From Rhodospirillales bacterium (GTDB lineage: Bacteria; Pseudomonadota; Gammaproteobacteria; Nevskiales; Nevskiaceae): a stretch of 64,000 nt of DNA. The notes under the pieces were generated by a model. The model searched no databases. It was not told the origin of the DNA and worked only from the letters and a program-made list of their open reading frames with translations. Made by a program: the position numbers and the translations under genes. Below are positions 18,342 through 27,447 of the stretch, in pieces; position 1 is the stretch's first letter; the number at the start of each line of letters is the position of its first letter. The stretch is taken from contig CAJCJH010000087.1 in the NCBI GenBank assembly GCA_903970615.1, positions 1 to 64,000 on the forward strand, written 5' to 3'.

Positions 18342-18635
18342 TCAGCGGCGTGCGATTTCCACATAACGCCGCTCGCCGGTTTTCGGCTCGAACCAGACTT
18401 CCGTCATTGCGCCGCTGCCCGGATCGACGAAACGCTCGCCGGTGAGCTGCCAGCCGGCTCCTGGTTTGTGCGCGTGCGAGCGGCGATATTGCCAGCGCTC
18501 GAAGACGATGCCGAGCGTGATCACTGCGCCATTGACGCCACACCAAAGTGCGGCAGGCGCGTTGCCGCGAGCGGTCATTGCCGCAGCGATCAACAGCAGC
18601 GCTAAGCCGATCGTCAACAACACTTTGCGCAGCAT
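18342..18635 (-). CDS. Small membrane protein of unknown function
   Basis: 97 aa. Two hydrophobic segments (about residues 4-22 and 28-45) separated by a short polar turn are followed by a soluble tail with FVDPGSGAMTEVWFEPKTGERRYVEIAR. That tail motif, pairing a conserved FxDPxSG with VWFxPxTGERRY, is one I have seen in uncharacterised proteobacterial proteins, but I cannot name the family. It lies 2 bp after the YbjQ-like gene and is likely cotranscribed with it. The final peptide is probably exposed to the cytoplasm. Confidence 0.7.
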   Translation of the reverse strand: MLRKVLLTIGLALLLIAAAMTARGNAPAALWCGVNGAVITLGIVFERWQYRRSHAHKPGAGWQLTGERFVDPGSGAMTEVWFEPKTGERRYVEIARR

Positions 18636-18637
18636 TT

Positions 18638-18961
18638 TCAGCGCGCAGGTTCGATCACCACCGCCGTGCCATAGGCGACGATCTCACTCATGGTCTGGGC
18701 GATTTCGGCGGAATCGAAACGCATCATCACGATTCCGTTCGCGCCCATCGCCGAGGCATTGGCCACCAGCCGGTCGATAGCATGGCGCCGCGCTTCTTCG
18801 AGCATCTGCGTATATTCATGAATCTCGCCGCCGATCAGCGAGCGCAGGCCCGCCATCAAATTGCCGCCGATGCCGCGGCTGCGCACCACCACGCCGAAAA
18901 CCTGACCGAGTGTCTGGCTGATTCGATACCCGGCAATCTGTTCGCTGGTGACGACGATCAT
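18638..18961 (-). CDS. YbjQ/UPF0145 family protein
   Basis: 107 aa protein of the YbjQ (heavy-metal-binding domain, UPF0145) family, forming homopentamers in solved structures; cellular role unknown. Characteristic stretches are SEQIAGYRISQTLGQVFGVVVRSRGIGGNLMAGLRSLIGGEI, YTQMLEEARRHAIDRLVANASAMGANGIVMMRFD and a final VAYGTAVVIEP. The ATG is preceded by AGGAG at 7 bases, a good ribosome-binding site. Forms a two-gene unit with the small membrane protein downstream. Confidence 0.9.
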   Translation of the reverse strand: MIVVTSEQIAGYRISQTLGQVFGVVVRSRGIGGNLMAGLRSLIGGEIHEYTQMLEEARRHAIDRLVANASAMGANGIVMMRFDSAEIAQTMSEIVAYGTAVVIEPAR

Positions 18962-19188
18962 CGATGTTCTCCTTGCGGGCGCGCGATAAACAAACTGCGT
19001 GCGCTTACTTTAAGCGAGTGCGGGATTCCGCTGTAAATGATCCGGACTTTTCAGCCCATGCCCGTCAAGCACTTTCCATTATTTGGCTGGATGTAATCCG
19101 GATGTTTGATAATCAAATCCCCTGAAATTCTTGTTCCGATGAAACACCCGTTGCCGCCAGTGCGCATCTGTTCGCGCCGAGTCTTTTC

Positions 19189-20598
19189 ATGAAGCGCCGC
19201 GAGGTCTTGATCGGCCTCGGTGCTGGCGGCCTCGCGGCGTGCAGTCGCGCGCCGCGCATTACGCTGGCGCAGCGCACGACGGCCGCCGTGCGACTGAATA
19301 AAACGCCGCGCGGTCCGCGTCTGCAAAGCTCGTTTCTGGGCCTGAGTTTTGAATCTTCATTGCTGGCAGATGCGAGCGTTTTCCACGCGGGGAACATGTC
19401 GCTGATCGCGCTGCTGCGACAGCTGGCGCCGGATGGTTCTTTGCGTTTCGGCGGCAACTCCAGCGAGTTCTGCGTCTGGCAGCGGCAGCCGACCGCGCTC
19501 GCCAAGCCGTTCAGGAATGCGATTACACCGGCGGATATCGATCGGCTGGCCGGTTTTGTCGAGGCCTGCGGCTGGCGTGTGATTTATGGCCTCAACCTCG
19601 GCCACGGCGAGCCCGAACGGGCGGCGGATGAAGCGGCGTATCTGGTACAGCGTCTCGGCGATCGGCTCGAAGCTTTGCAGATCGGCAACGAGCCGGATTT
19701 GTACTATCGGAACGGTTTGCGCACGGATAAATATACGGCCGATAAATACATCGCCGAATGGCGCCGTTATGCGCAGGTGATTCGCGCTCAGACTCCAAAC
19801 GCGCCACTGGCCGGGCCGGATGTGGCGTATCGCCCGGAGTGGATCGAGGCGTTTACGAGTGCTTGTGGCGACGAGGTGAAATTCGTTTCCGATCACTACT
19901 ATGCGGCCGGCCCGGCGAACGATCCGGATATCGGCGTCTCCACATTATTCCTGTCTGAACGCGAGCATTATCAGCGTTTAAGAGCGGTTGCACTCAGTAA
20001 TGCCGCGCGTGGAAAACCCTTGCGGATCACCGAATCGAATTCGGTTTACAACGGCGGCAAGGAGAACGTGAGCAATACGCTGGGTGCCGCGCTGTGGGCG
20101 ACGCAACTGTTGTTCGAGTCGTGCCGCGACAGGATCAGCGGTATAAATTTTCACGGTGGAACCGGCGGCCCGTACACGCCGATCGCGCGCGATAAAAAAA
20201 GCGGTGAATGGATTCCGCGGCCGCTGTATTACGCGATGCTGCTGTTCGCGCAGGCCGCCGCGACGACGTTCGTCGAAGCCGAAACGCAGAGCCATAATCC
20301 GCTGCTGCACGCGCATGGACTGATGGACGACGACGGCAAGTTCAAGCTGCTGCTCGTCAACGAAAGTGCCGCGCTGGCGATCGACGTGCAGGTCAGCGCC
20401 GAGCAGCCTTTTCAGCAGGCATCCGCGCTGCGTCTGCAAGCTTCGAGTATCTGGCGCAGCGATGGCGTAACGCTCGGCGGAAATGCTGTGGATGCCAATG
20501 CGCACTGGCATCCACAGGCGGAGCCGCAAGTGGTGGATGGCGGCTCGGCATACATTACGGTGTCGCCGGCGAGCGCGATGCTGGTCAGCTTCGATTGA
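19189..20598 (+). CDS. Predicted lipoprotein glycoside hydrolase, GH79-like
   Basis: 469 aa. The N-terminus is a lipoprotein signal: KRREVLIGLGAGGLAAC with lipobox LAAC at 17-20, and a twin-arginine-like KRR start. The body resembles clan-A (beta/alpha)8 glycosidases of the GH79 beta-glucuronidase/heparanase group: SFLGLSFESS early, GSLRFGGNSSEF, an IGNEPDLYY motif (acid/base Glu after Asn), and RITESNSVYNGGKENVS (nucleophile Glu). The end (AYITVSPASAMLVSFD) is typical of the beta-sandwich that follows the barrel. It probably removes uronic or related sugars from extracellular glycans at the cell envelope. Substrate is not deducible; no sugar transporter or other glycosidase is adjacent. It stands alone on the plus strand, 227 bp from the divergent ybjQ-like gene. 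Confidence 0.78.
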   Translation: MKRREVLIGLGAGGLAACSRAPRITLAQRTTAAVRLNKTPRGPRLQSSFLGLSFESSLLADASVFHAGNMSLIALLRQLAPDGSLRFGGNSSEFCVWQRQPTALAKPFRNAITPADIDRLAGFVEACGWRVIYGLNLGHGEPERAADEAAYLVQRLGDRLEALQIGNEPDLYYRNGLRTDKYTADKYIAEWRRYAQVIRAQTPNAPLAGPDVAYRPEWIEAFTSACGDEVKFVSDHYYAAGPANDPDIGVSTLFLSEREHYQRLRAVALSNAARGKPLRITESNSVYNGGKENVSNTLGAALWATQLLFESCRDRISGINFHGGTGGPYTPIARDKKSGEWIPRPLYYAMLLFAQAAATTFVEAETQSHNPLLHAHGLMDDDGKFKLLLVNESAALAIDVQVSAEQPFQQASALRLQASSIWRSDGVTLGGNAVDANAHWHPQAEPQVVDGGSAYITVSPASAMLVSFD

Positions 20599-20675
20599 AT
20601 TGCGGCACAATTGATTCAGCGCTGTTGAATCGCCAACCTCTAATGACTACGCTGAAAACGCGGGTCCAAGCAAAC

Positions 20676-22721
20676 TCAAAAATCACGCCGAGGCTTATTG
20701 AATTTGCCTGACGGTTTGGCCGGTTTTGCCGGCTTTACAAATTTCGGACGCGGCGCGGAATGTGGCGCAGTGTCCGCACCGGCGCGACTCAGCTTCAATT
20801 GCTGGCCGCACACCCAGACTTTTTGCAGATCCCGAAAAATCTGCTTCGGCATGCCCATCGGTAAATCGACCAGGCTGTAGTCCGCACGAATATCGATGCG
20901 GCCGATGAAATTCGCATCGACACCGGCCTCGTTCGCAATCGCGCCGACGATGTTCGCCGGCTTCACGCCATGCTGTTCGCCGACTTCGAGCCGGAAAGTT
21001 TCCTTCGGCACATCTTCTTCGCCGGGCATGCGCGGCGTGCGAGCTTTGCGCAGCACTTCGCGGATCGGTTCCGGGCCTTTCGGCCGCTCGGTCGGCGGCG
21101 CGACGAACTCCGCACGCGCGGGCCGTTCGATGCGTTCAGTACGTTCCGGCCGCGGGCTGTGTTCGATTGGTTCTGCGCGCGCCGCAGGTTCCGGATTCGT
21201 GCTCGATGCGCTTTGTTCGTAAGGCAATCTGGCCGCGCGCGGCGCAGGTTTATCTACCGGATGCGCAGCCGGATGCGCCGACGCCTGCGACGAAACCGGC
21301 CTTGCCGCCGGGCGCTCTGAGCGGGTCGTTGGCGCTGCGGGTACGCTGTAGCCGCGCTCACGATTGGCATTCGCATCCGCCATCAACAGCGGCGTATCGC
21401 CCTGCGCCATGCGCGCGAGTGCGGCGGCGATTTCGATCGCGGGCACGTTGTGTTCGCGCTCGTAGTCTTCGATCAAACTGCGGAACGGATCGAGGCCGCC
21501 CGCAGTTAGTGCCTCGGCGATTTTCGTCTTGAAACGCGCGATACGCTGGTCGTTCACCGCCGCCACGCTCGGCAATTCCATCGCGGAAATGTTCTGTCGC
21601 GTGGCGCGTTCGATCGCCTTCAGCAGGTGCCGTTCGCGCGGGGCTATGAACAGGATCGCTTCGCCGCTGCGACCCGCGCGACCGGTGCGGCCGATGCGAT
21701 GCACATAGCTTTCGGTATCGGTCGGAATATCGTAATTGACGACGTGGCTGATGCGCTCCACGTCGAGCCCGCGCGCGGCGATGTCGGTGGCCACGACGAT
21801 ATCGAGATCGCCATTCTTCAAGCGCGCAACCGTGCGTTCGCGTGCCTTCTGTTCCATGTCGCCATTCAAGGCTGCGGCGGCAAAACCGCGTGCTTCGAGC
21901 TTCTCCGCCAGTTCCTGCGTGGCGGCCTTGGTGCGCGCGAAAATCAGCAGCCCATCGAAATCCTCGGCTTCCAGGATGCGCGTGAGCGCATCTAATTTGT
22001 TAACGCCGCTGACCAGCCAGTAACGCTGGCGGATGTTCGTCGCCGTCGTCGTTTTGCTGCGGATCGTCACTTCTGCCGGATCGTGCAGATAGGTCTGCGC
22101 GATGCGGCGAATCTGCGACGGCATCGTCGCCGAAAACAGCGCCACTTGCCGCGTCGGCGGCGTTTCCTTCAGCACGAATTCCACGTCATCGATAAAGCCC
22201 ATGCGCAGCATTTCGTCGGCTTCATCGAGCACCAGACATTTGAGCGCGCTCAGGTTCAAGGTGCCGCGTTTCATGTGATCCAGCACGCGGCCGGGTGTGC
22301 CGACCACCACATGCACGCCGCGGCGCAGCGCCTTCAACTGCGGTTCGTAACTCTGGCCGCCATAAATCGGCAGCACATGAAAACCCGGCAGATTCGCCGC
22401 ATATTTCTGGAAAGCCTCGGCCACCTGGATCGCCAGTTCGCGCGTGGGTGCGAGCACCAGCGCCTGCGGCAGCTTGGCGTGGAGATCGACCTGCGACAGA
22501 ATCGGCAGCGCAAACGCAGCCGTTTTACCGGTGCCGGTCTGCGCCTGACCCAGCACATCGCGCCCACCAAGCAGATGCGGAATCGTCGCTGCCTGAATCG
22601 GCGAAGGCGTTTCGTAGCCGACGGATTCGAGCGCTTTCAGAACCGGCGCGCCGAGCGCGAGATCGCGGAACGTCACGCCATCGCTGGCGGCATTATGGGT
22701 CGTGGAAATATCGGCAGACAT
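20676..22721 (-). CDS. deaD: DEAD-box RNA helicase, CsdA/DeaD type
   Basis: ATP-dependent RNA helicase for ribosome assembly and mRNA turnover, especially in the cold. Helicase motifs in order: Q-motif (FRDLALGAPVLKALESVGYETPSPIQ), AQTGTGKTAAFALP (motif I), PTRELAIQV, TPGRVLDH, VLDEADEML (motif II), SATMP, and the C-terminal RecA domain ending RGLDVERISHVVNYDIPTDTESYVHRIGRTGRAG. A low-complexity Pro/Ala/Arg/Glu linker (about residues 455-560) leads to a DbpA-type RNA-binding domain (FRLEVGEQHGVKPANIVGAIANEAGVD) and a basic tail. The start at 22721 has an AAAGGTG ribosome-binding site. About 681 aa, slightly longer than E. coli CsdA (629). Confidence 0.95.
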   Translation of the reverse strand: MSADISTTHNAASDGVTFRDLALGAPVLKALESVGYETPSPIQAATIPHLLGGRDVLGQAQTGTGKTAAFALPILSQVDLHAKLPQALVLAPTRELAIQVAEAFQKYAANLPGFHVLPIYGGQSYEPQLKALRRGVHVVVGTPGRVLDHMKRGTLNLSALKCLVLDEADEMLRMGFIDDVEFVLKETPPTRQVALFSATMPSQIRRIAQTYLHDPAEVTIRSKTTTATNIRQRYWLVSGVNKLDALTRILEAEDFDGLLIFARTKAATQELAEKLEARGFAAAALNGDMEQKARERTVARLKNGDLDIVVATDIAARGLDVERISHVVNYDIPTDTESYVHRIGRTGRAGRSGEAILFIAPRERHLLKAIERATRQNISAMELPSVAAVNDQRIARFKTKIAEALTAGGLDPFRSLIEDYEREHNVPAIEIAAALARMAQGDTPLLMADANANRERGYSVPAAPTTRSERPAARPVSSQASAHPAAHPVDKPAPRAARLPYEQSASSTNPEPAARAEPIEHSPRPERTERIERPARAEFVAPPTERPKGPEPIREVLRKARTPRMPGEEDVPKETFRLEVGEQHGVKPANIVGAIANEAGVDANFIGRIDIRADYSLVDLPMGMPKQIFRDLQKVWVCGQQLKLSRAGADTAPHSAPRPKFVKPAKPAKPSGKFNKPRRDF

Positions 22722-23007
22722 GGCAACACCTTTGGATGAGTTAGCGCTTCGCAAGCAGTGCGCGAGGCGAACTTGGGAGTCTGCCAATGTGCGGGCCAGC
22801 GTTCGAGAAGTCCGCGTTGGGACTTGTCGTTGGAGCGGTACGACGAAATGAGCGCGGAATTTTACGCTTTTATGAGCGAGCCCTGACTAAAAGCTCTGTT
22901 TGACGGATCCCGGGTTTAATCTTGAAGAAAAAAACATCCAGTCGTACAGTGGCTGCAGCACTCAGGAAGTGCGACATAAATCTAAACAATAATTTGGGGG
23001 ATTCGAA

Positions 23008-23558
23008 ATGCACCGCATCAGTATTTTTATTTTCGTCGTGTTCGGCGCGCTCATTAATTCAGCCTGTTCTTTGGTGCGCCTCAGTACACCTCTAACCTTT
23101 CAAATGTTCAAAAGCTAAAGGACGCTGGCGTAAACAGCGTCAAGGTCGGTCAATTTACGGCGAGTAAGGAGTCGACGATTTCCTTGCGTGGTTCATCGCT
23201 AAGTTCTCCGTATGCAAATTCGTACGGACAGTATTTGGCCGAGTCCTTGAAACAAGAACTCGATCTGGCCGGCAAGCTGTCCCCGACTTCAAAGGTCGAG
23301 GTTACCGGCGTCCTCTTGGAAAATGATCTCGACGCGAGCGGCTTTTCAACCGGTACAGGCCGTATCAAAGCGCGATTTATCGTCACCAACGCTGGCGTGA
23401 CTCAATACGACCAGATCAAGTCAGCGGGAATTAAATGGGACTCTTCCTTTATGGGGAACGTCGCTATCCCGCGCGCGCAACAGCAATATCCAAAACTAGT
23501 GCAAACGCTATTGTCGAAGCTATTCGATGATCAATCCTTTCTGAAGACGCTCAAATGA
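23008..23558 (+). pseudogene. Lipoprotein gene interrupted by a one-base frameshift
   Basis: Starting at the ATG 23008, with GGGGGA eight bases upstream, a lipoprotein signal is encoded (RISIFIFVVFGALINSACS, lipobox NSAC). This frame stops at 23116 after 36 codons. From about 23070 the next frame reads on without stop to 23558 with coherent sequence (FGAPQYTSNLSNVQKLKDAG, later RGSSLSSPYANSYGQYLAE and ENDLDASGFSTGTGRIKARF). Adding one T to the short T run at 23070-23072 joins the two into one 183-residue protein. The mature part resembles YajG-like lipoproteins of unknown function. Either the gene is inactivated or the base call is wrong; the remainder shows no further damage. It overlaps the next lipoprotein gene by ATGA. 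Confidence 0.8.
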
Positions 23559-24160
23559 GCGCCACATTCATGCGTAGCCTGATTCTCGCAAGTGTTCTAA
23601 CGTCGACCGGTTTGATTTCTGCCTGCGCGCATCCTTTGGTGATCAGCCCCGACATTTCACAGATAGTGCCCGAGCCATCAACGCAGCCCATCAAAAAGAA
23701 TGTGGGTTATTACATCTCCGCCGACAAGCGCGCGCTTGAAGTAACAACGCCCGGTGGTGGTGGCGATAAAGTCAACTACCATCCGTATGCCGATACGGAA
23801 ACCGCGTTTTACAAGATGTTATCCACTGTTTTCTCGAACGTAACCGTGCTTAATTCGGCGAATGATGCGGAGGCTCTGGGCAAGGGGCAATTGAGCTACA
23901 TCATTGTGCCTACTTTTAGCACTAACTCGTCCTCCTCCGGTCTCGTCACTTGGATGCCCACGGACTTCAGTTTTCAGTTGTCTTGCAACGTCAGTACGGC
24001 GAGCGGAGTTCCAGTTACCAACGATTCTGTGAACGGAAAGGGCCATGCCGACACCGGTGAACTGCTGAAGGATTTTTCCTTGTCGGGAAAGCGGTCAGCG
24101 CAAGATGCGCTGCTCAAATCCCAGCGGGCCCTCTTGAACGACCCAAAGCTAAGAAACTAA
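23555..24160 (+). CDS. Predicted lipoprotein of unknown function
   Basis: 201 aa (196 from the second ATG at 23570). Signal peptide SLILASVLTSTGLISAC with lipobox ISAC, followed by a mature domain containing NVGYYISADKRALEVTTPGGGGDKV, FYKMLSTVFSNVTVLNSAND and LSYIIVPTFSTNSSSS. Such sequence suggests a beta-rich periplasmic domain of the group that includes LptE-like and YajG-like envelope lipoproteins, but I cannot assign a family. Base composition is lower in GC than neighbours. It overlaps the frameshifted lipoprotein gene by 4 bp, so the two were one operon. Convergent with the alpha/beta hydrolase. Confidence 0.72.
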   Translation: MSATFMRSLILASVLTSTGLISACAHPLVISPDISQIVPEPSTQPIKKNVGYYISADKRALEVTTPGGGGDKVNYHPYADTETAFYKMLSTVFSNVTVLNSANDAEALGKGQLSYIIVPTFSTNSSSSGLVTWMPTDFSFQLSCNVSTASGVPVTNDSVNGKGHADTGELLKDFSLSGKRSAQDALLKSQRALLNDPKLRN

Positions 24161-24177
24161 CCAGGAACTGCCGGTCT

Positions 24178-24783
24178 TCAAACCGCCGTCGCAGTAAGAG
24201 AATGCGAGGCTAGGTTGCCATGACTTACCTGCAACGCATAACGATTCACGCGGCGACAAAGCCAGTCCAGGTGATCGAGGCCGCTGGGCCATTCGCCGAA
24301 GCCGGAGTCGGCGTTGATGTGGCCGGCTTCGCCGAGGTCGATGAAATCGCTGCCCCAGCGTGCGGCCCAGCGGCGCGCGCTAGAAAGTGCAATCCACGGG
24401 TCGTTGCGGCTGGCGATCACGCTGGTCGGGAATTGCAGCTGCGTTTGCAATTGCGCTTCCACGTTGAAGCGTGCGGGATCGGCGGGTGCGACCAGCAGCG
24501 CGCCGGCGATCAGGCCGGACTGGAAAATTTCCGCGCGCACGGTGGCGAGGCAGCCGAAGCTGTGCGCGATTACCAGCGCGGGCTCATCGAGCGTCACCGC
24601 GGCTTCGACGATGCTGCGCGCCCAGCGATCGAGATCGGGCGTGTGCCAGTCGCTCTGCTGCACACGGCGGAAATCGGTGTAGCGGCGCTGCCACAGGCTC
24701 TGCCAATGGCGTTCGCCGCTACCGCCCAAGCCCGGCACCACCAGCACGGGGCCGCGCCAATCCAGCAATTCGTTAGTCGTCAT
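24178..24783 (-). CDS. RBBP9/YdeN-type alpha/beta hydrolase
   Basis: 201 aa serine hydrolase of the small RBBP9/YdeN family. The start at MTTNELLDWRGPVLVVPGLGGSG is preferred over in-frame upstream starts because the family begins near this motif. Visible are the oxyanion region PGLGGSGERHWQSLW, the DWHTPDLDRWARSI segment typical of the family, and the nucleophile elbow VIAHSFGCLATV (Ser in HSFG). The aspartate and histidine are in SRNDPWI and GHINADSGFGEWPSGL. Likely cytoplasmic esterase of unknown substrate. Stands alone, convergent with the lipoprotein pair. Confidence 0.88.
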   Translation of the reverse strand: MTTNELLDWRGPVLVVPGLGGSGERHWQSLWQRRYTDFRRVQQSDWHTPDLDRWARSIVEAAVTLDEPALVIAHSFGCLATVRAEIFQSGLIAGALLVAPADPARFNVEAQLQTQLQFPTSVIASRNDPWIALSSARRWAARWGSDFIDLGEAGHINADSGFGEWPSGLDHLDWLCRRVNRYALQVSHGNLASHSLTATAV

Positions 24784-25138
24784 TTCATTCACTCTTTCGT
24801 ACACGCTCGCCGCAATTGAAGGCTCATCGTCAGTCCACAATTTTTGTAGAGGTTCGGAAGATTCTTCAGGCCTGCGTAGGCTAAGCCGATGTGCGCCGTG
24901 CGGGAAGTAAGTTCGGAGCCTTTGCTTAGGCTTTGAAGATATTCAAGCGTTGATGCTGAATTCGGATCGCAGAACGCTCAAGCTTTGTCTTCGCTGCGAA
25001 GCGCCGCGGCTTCGAGCGCACGATTTATCGACTATCCATCGACGGTTCATCGACTGAAATCGACCATCCGCGCAGCCGCCGGTCTACAATGCGCGCCCGC
25101 GAATCGCCTGCTTTGTTCCTGTTCCAGAAACCCGATCG
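24784..25138. other. Intergenic region, no gene seen
   Basis: 355 bp between the divergent hydrolase and the Uup gene. It must contain both promoters, but I see no strong sigma-70 pair. A stretch near 25025-25075 has the hexamer ATCGAC four times in short succession (tttATCGACtatcc, cATCGACgg, cATCGACtg, ATCGACc); this may be chance in a region rich in CGAT. No tRNA or small ORF stands out. Confidence 0.6.
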
Positions 25139-27016
25139 ATGCTGCTGAGTCTGAAAAACCTGAGCCTGGCGATGGGCAGCACGGTGCTGCTCGACCAGGT
25201 CAATATCACGCTCGATCGCGGCGAACGGCTGTGTCTGGTGGGCCGCAACGGCGCGGGGAAATCGACGCTGATGAAACTGATCGCCGGCGAGCAAAAGGCG
25301 GATAGCGGCGAGATCATCCGCACGCAGGGTTTGCGTGTGGCGCAACTCGCGCAGGATGTGCCGAAAAATATCGCCGGCAGCGTGTTCGACGTGGTCGCCG
25401 CGGGCCTCGGCGAAGCCGGCCGTTTGCTTGCGCAATATCATCATCTGCTGGCGCACGATCCGGACAACATGGATGCGCTCGGCCGCGTGCAGACCGCGTT
25501 TGAAGCGCACGATGGCTGGACGCTGGATAGCCGCGTTGCCGCCGTCATCACGCGCCTGCAATTGCAGGAAGATGCCGAATTTGCCGGGCTCTCCGGCGGT
25601 TTGAAGCGGCGCGTGCTGCTGGCGCAGGCGATCGTCGCCGAGCCGGATTTGCTGCTGCTGGACGAGCCGACCAATCATCTGGATATCGAATCGATCGCGT
25701 GGCTCGAAGAATTCCTGCAATCGTGGTCCGGCACGCTGTTATTCGTCACGCACGACCGCGCGTTCCTGCGCCGGCTGGCGACGCGCATCATCGAACTCGA
25801 TCGCGGCAATCTGAAAAGCTGGCCTGGAACTTACGATCAATATCTCGCGTTGAAGGAAGAAGCGCTGCGCACCGAAGCGCAAAGCGCGGCGCTGTTCGAC
25901 AAGAAACTGGCGCAGGAAGAAGTGTGGATTCGCAAAGGCATTCAGGCGCGGCGCACGCGCGATCAGGGCCGTGTCGAGCGCTTGAAAAAACTTCGCGCCG
26001 AATTTGCCGCGCGCCGCAATCTGCCGGGTGAAGCCAAGCTGGTGATGCAGGAAGCGGAGCGTTCCGGCAAGCTGGTCGCCGAAGCCAAGAAGATCAGCTT
26101 CGCGCGCGGTGAACGCACGATCGTGCGCGAGTTTTCGGCCACCGTGATTCGCGGCGACAAGATCGGCATCATCGGACCGAACGGCGCGGGCAAGACCACG
26201 CTGCTGAATCTGCTGCTCGGAAAATTGCAGCCGGACTCCGGCGAAATGAAGCTCGGCACCAATTTGCAGGTGGCATATTTCGATCAACTGCGCGCGCAGC
26301 TCGACGACGATAAACCCGTGTTCGAGAACATCGGCGACGGCAAGGAATTCGTCGAGATCGATGGCAAGCGCATGCATGTGATGAGCTACCTGCAGAACTT
26401 CCTGTTCACGCCGGATCGCGCACGTTCGCCCGCGCGCGCGCTCAGCGGCGGCGAACGCGCGCGTCTGCTGCTGGCGCGATTGTTTGCAATGCCTTCCAAT
26501 CTGCTGGTGCTCGACGAGCCGACCAACGATCTCGATGTCGAAACGCTCGACTTGCTCGAAGAACTGCTGGTGGATTACGCCGGCACGGTGCTGATGGTGA
26601 GCCACGATCGTGAGTTCATCGACAACGTGGTGACGCGCTCTTTCGTTTACGAAGGCAATGGCCGCATCGGCGATTACGTCGGCGGTTATACCGACTGGCT
26701 GCGGCAACGGCGCGAGCCGTCGACGACCGGCGCAGCACCCATCACCGCGAAGTCGATTCCGCAAACGCAGGCCACCGCCGCACCGGTGAGCAAGCTCAGT
26801 TATAAGGACAAGCGCGCGCTGGAGGCGCTGACGGCACAGATCGAAACGCTCGAAGCCGAGCAGGCGAAGTTATCGGCTGCGTTAAGTGATGGCAGCCTTT
26901 ACGCAAAAGACAAACCGGCGGCGCTGGCGGCGCAGACACGCTTGAGCGGCATCACCGTGGAACTCGGTGCGGTTTACGCGCAGTGGGAAAAACTGGAAGC
27001 GCAGGCCGGGCGCTGA
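25139..27016 (+). CDS. uup: ABC-F family ATPase Uup
   Basis: Soluble twin-ABC protein acting on ribosomes; E. coli Uup suppresses transposon precise excision and affects ribosome and branched-DNA intermediates. Domain order: ABC1 (Walker A GRNGAGKSTLM about residue 35, signature LSGGLKRRVLLAQA, Walker B LLLLDEPTNHLDIES), linker with P-site tRNA interaction motif region (RTRDQGRVERLKKLRAEFAARR), ABC2 (GPNGAGKTTLLN, LSGGERARLLLARL, LLVLDEPTNDLDVET), then a charged C-terminal coiled coil (ALEALTAQIETLEAEQAKL) typical of Uup. 625 aa is near the E. coli length. No transmembrane part, so not a transporter. Convergent with the gtr-like operon. Confidence 0.95.
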   Translation: MLLSLKNLSLAMGSTVLLDQVNITLDRGERLCLVGRNGAGKSTLMKLIAGEQKADSGEIIRTQGLRVAQLAQDVPKNIAGSVFDVVAAGLGEAGRLLAQYHHLLAHDPDNMDALGRVQTAFEAHDGWTLDSRVAAVITRLQLQEDAEFAGLSGGLKRRVLLAQAIVAEPDLLLLDEPTNHLDIESIAWLEEFLQSWSGTLLFVTHDRAFLRRLATRIIELDRGNLKSWPGTYDQYLALKEEALRTEAQSAALFDKKLAQEEVWIRKGIQARRTRDQGRVERLKKLRAEFAARRNLPGEAKLVMQEAERSGKLVAEAKKISFARGERTIVREFSATVIRGDKIGIIGPNGAGKTTLLNLLLGKLQPDSGEMKLGTNLQVAYFDQLRAQLDDDKPVFENIGDGKEFVEIDGKRMHVMSYLQNFLFTPDRARSPARALSGGERARLLLARLFAMPSNLLVLDEPTNDLDVETLDLLEELLVDYAGTVLMVSHDREFIDNVVTRSFVYEGNGRIGDYVGGYTDWLRQRREPSTTGAAPITAKSIPQTQATAAPVSKLSYKDKRALEALTAQIETLEAEQAKLSAALSDGSLYAKDKPAALAAQTRLSGITVELGAVYAQWEKLEAQAGR

Positions 27017-27144
27017 AGCTTTTTTCTGCGCGTCGCGCGAGGCGGTTACGCCATCACCGCTTGAAACAATGTTGGCCTGATCGCCGCGAAATTCTGCGTT
27101 GATTGGGGAATGCACGAAGGTCACGCACGCAGCTTTTGCAGCGC

Positions 27145-27447
27145 TCAATTATCCGACACACGTTCCGGCGACGGCGCCAGCGAAGCCGGATTCGGCAGCA
27201 GTTTGCGGCACTCTTCCGGCAGCTGGTCATAAGCCGCCTGTGCCGCCGGGCCCACGCCGCCGGTGTTGCGCACCAGTGCGGCGATGCGCGGCTCGCAGTT
27301 CACCGCATTGCCGGTATCGGTATGCACGCCGGTGCCGGATTTCAGCATGAAATAAGCGATCGCGCCGATCGCCAGCAGCGTCAATAACAGGCTCAACATG
27401 CCGCCGTTTTGATGATATTTCGCCGCCGCCTGGAATCGCATTTTCAT
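27145..27447 (-). CDS. Small membrane-anchored protein of unknown function
   Basis: 100 aa. One hydrophobic segment (MLSLLLTLLAIGAIAYFML, residues 17-35) is followed by a soluble part with two cysteines (NCEPRIAALVRNTGG and EECRKLLPNP) that could form a disulfide if periplasmic. It overlaps the stop of the GtrA-pirin gene by ATGA and is therefore the last gene of that operon. I do not recognise the family; a role in the same surface-glycan or redox function is only inference from position. Confidence 0.65.
   Translation of the reverse strand: MKMRFQAAAKYHQNGGMLSLLLTLLAIGAIAYFMLKSGTGVHTDTGNAVNCEPRIAALVRNTGGVGPAAQAAYDQLPEECRKLLPNPASLAPSPERVSDN

Noticed and set aside
20599-20675. GATTCA/TGAATC hairpin as terminator between the GH79-like gene and the helicase
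   Set aside because: Only 6 bp, AT-rich, and without a U-tract.
25025-25075. Repeated ATCGAC hexamers as a regulatory or CRISPR-like repeat
   Set aside because: Spacing is irregular and CGAT words are common throughout this genome; no array structure.
24985-25305. Plus-strand frame overlapping the start of uup
   Set aside because: Overlaps a conserved Uup N-terminus in another frame; no ribosome-binding site or family pattern.
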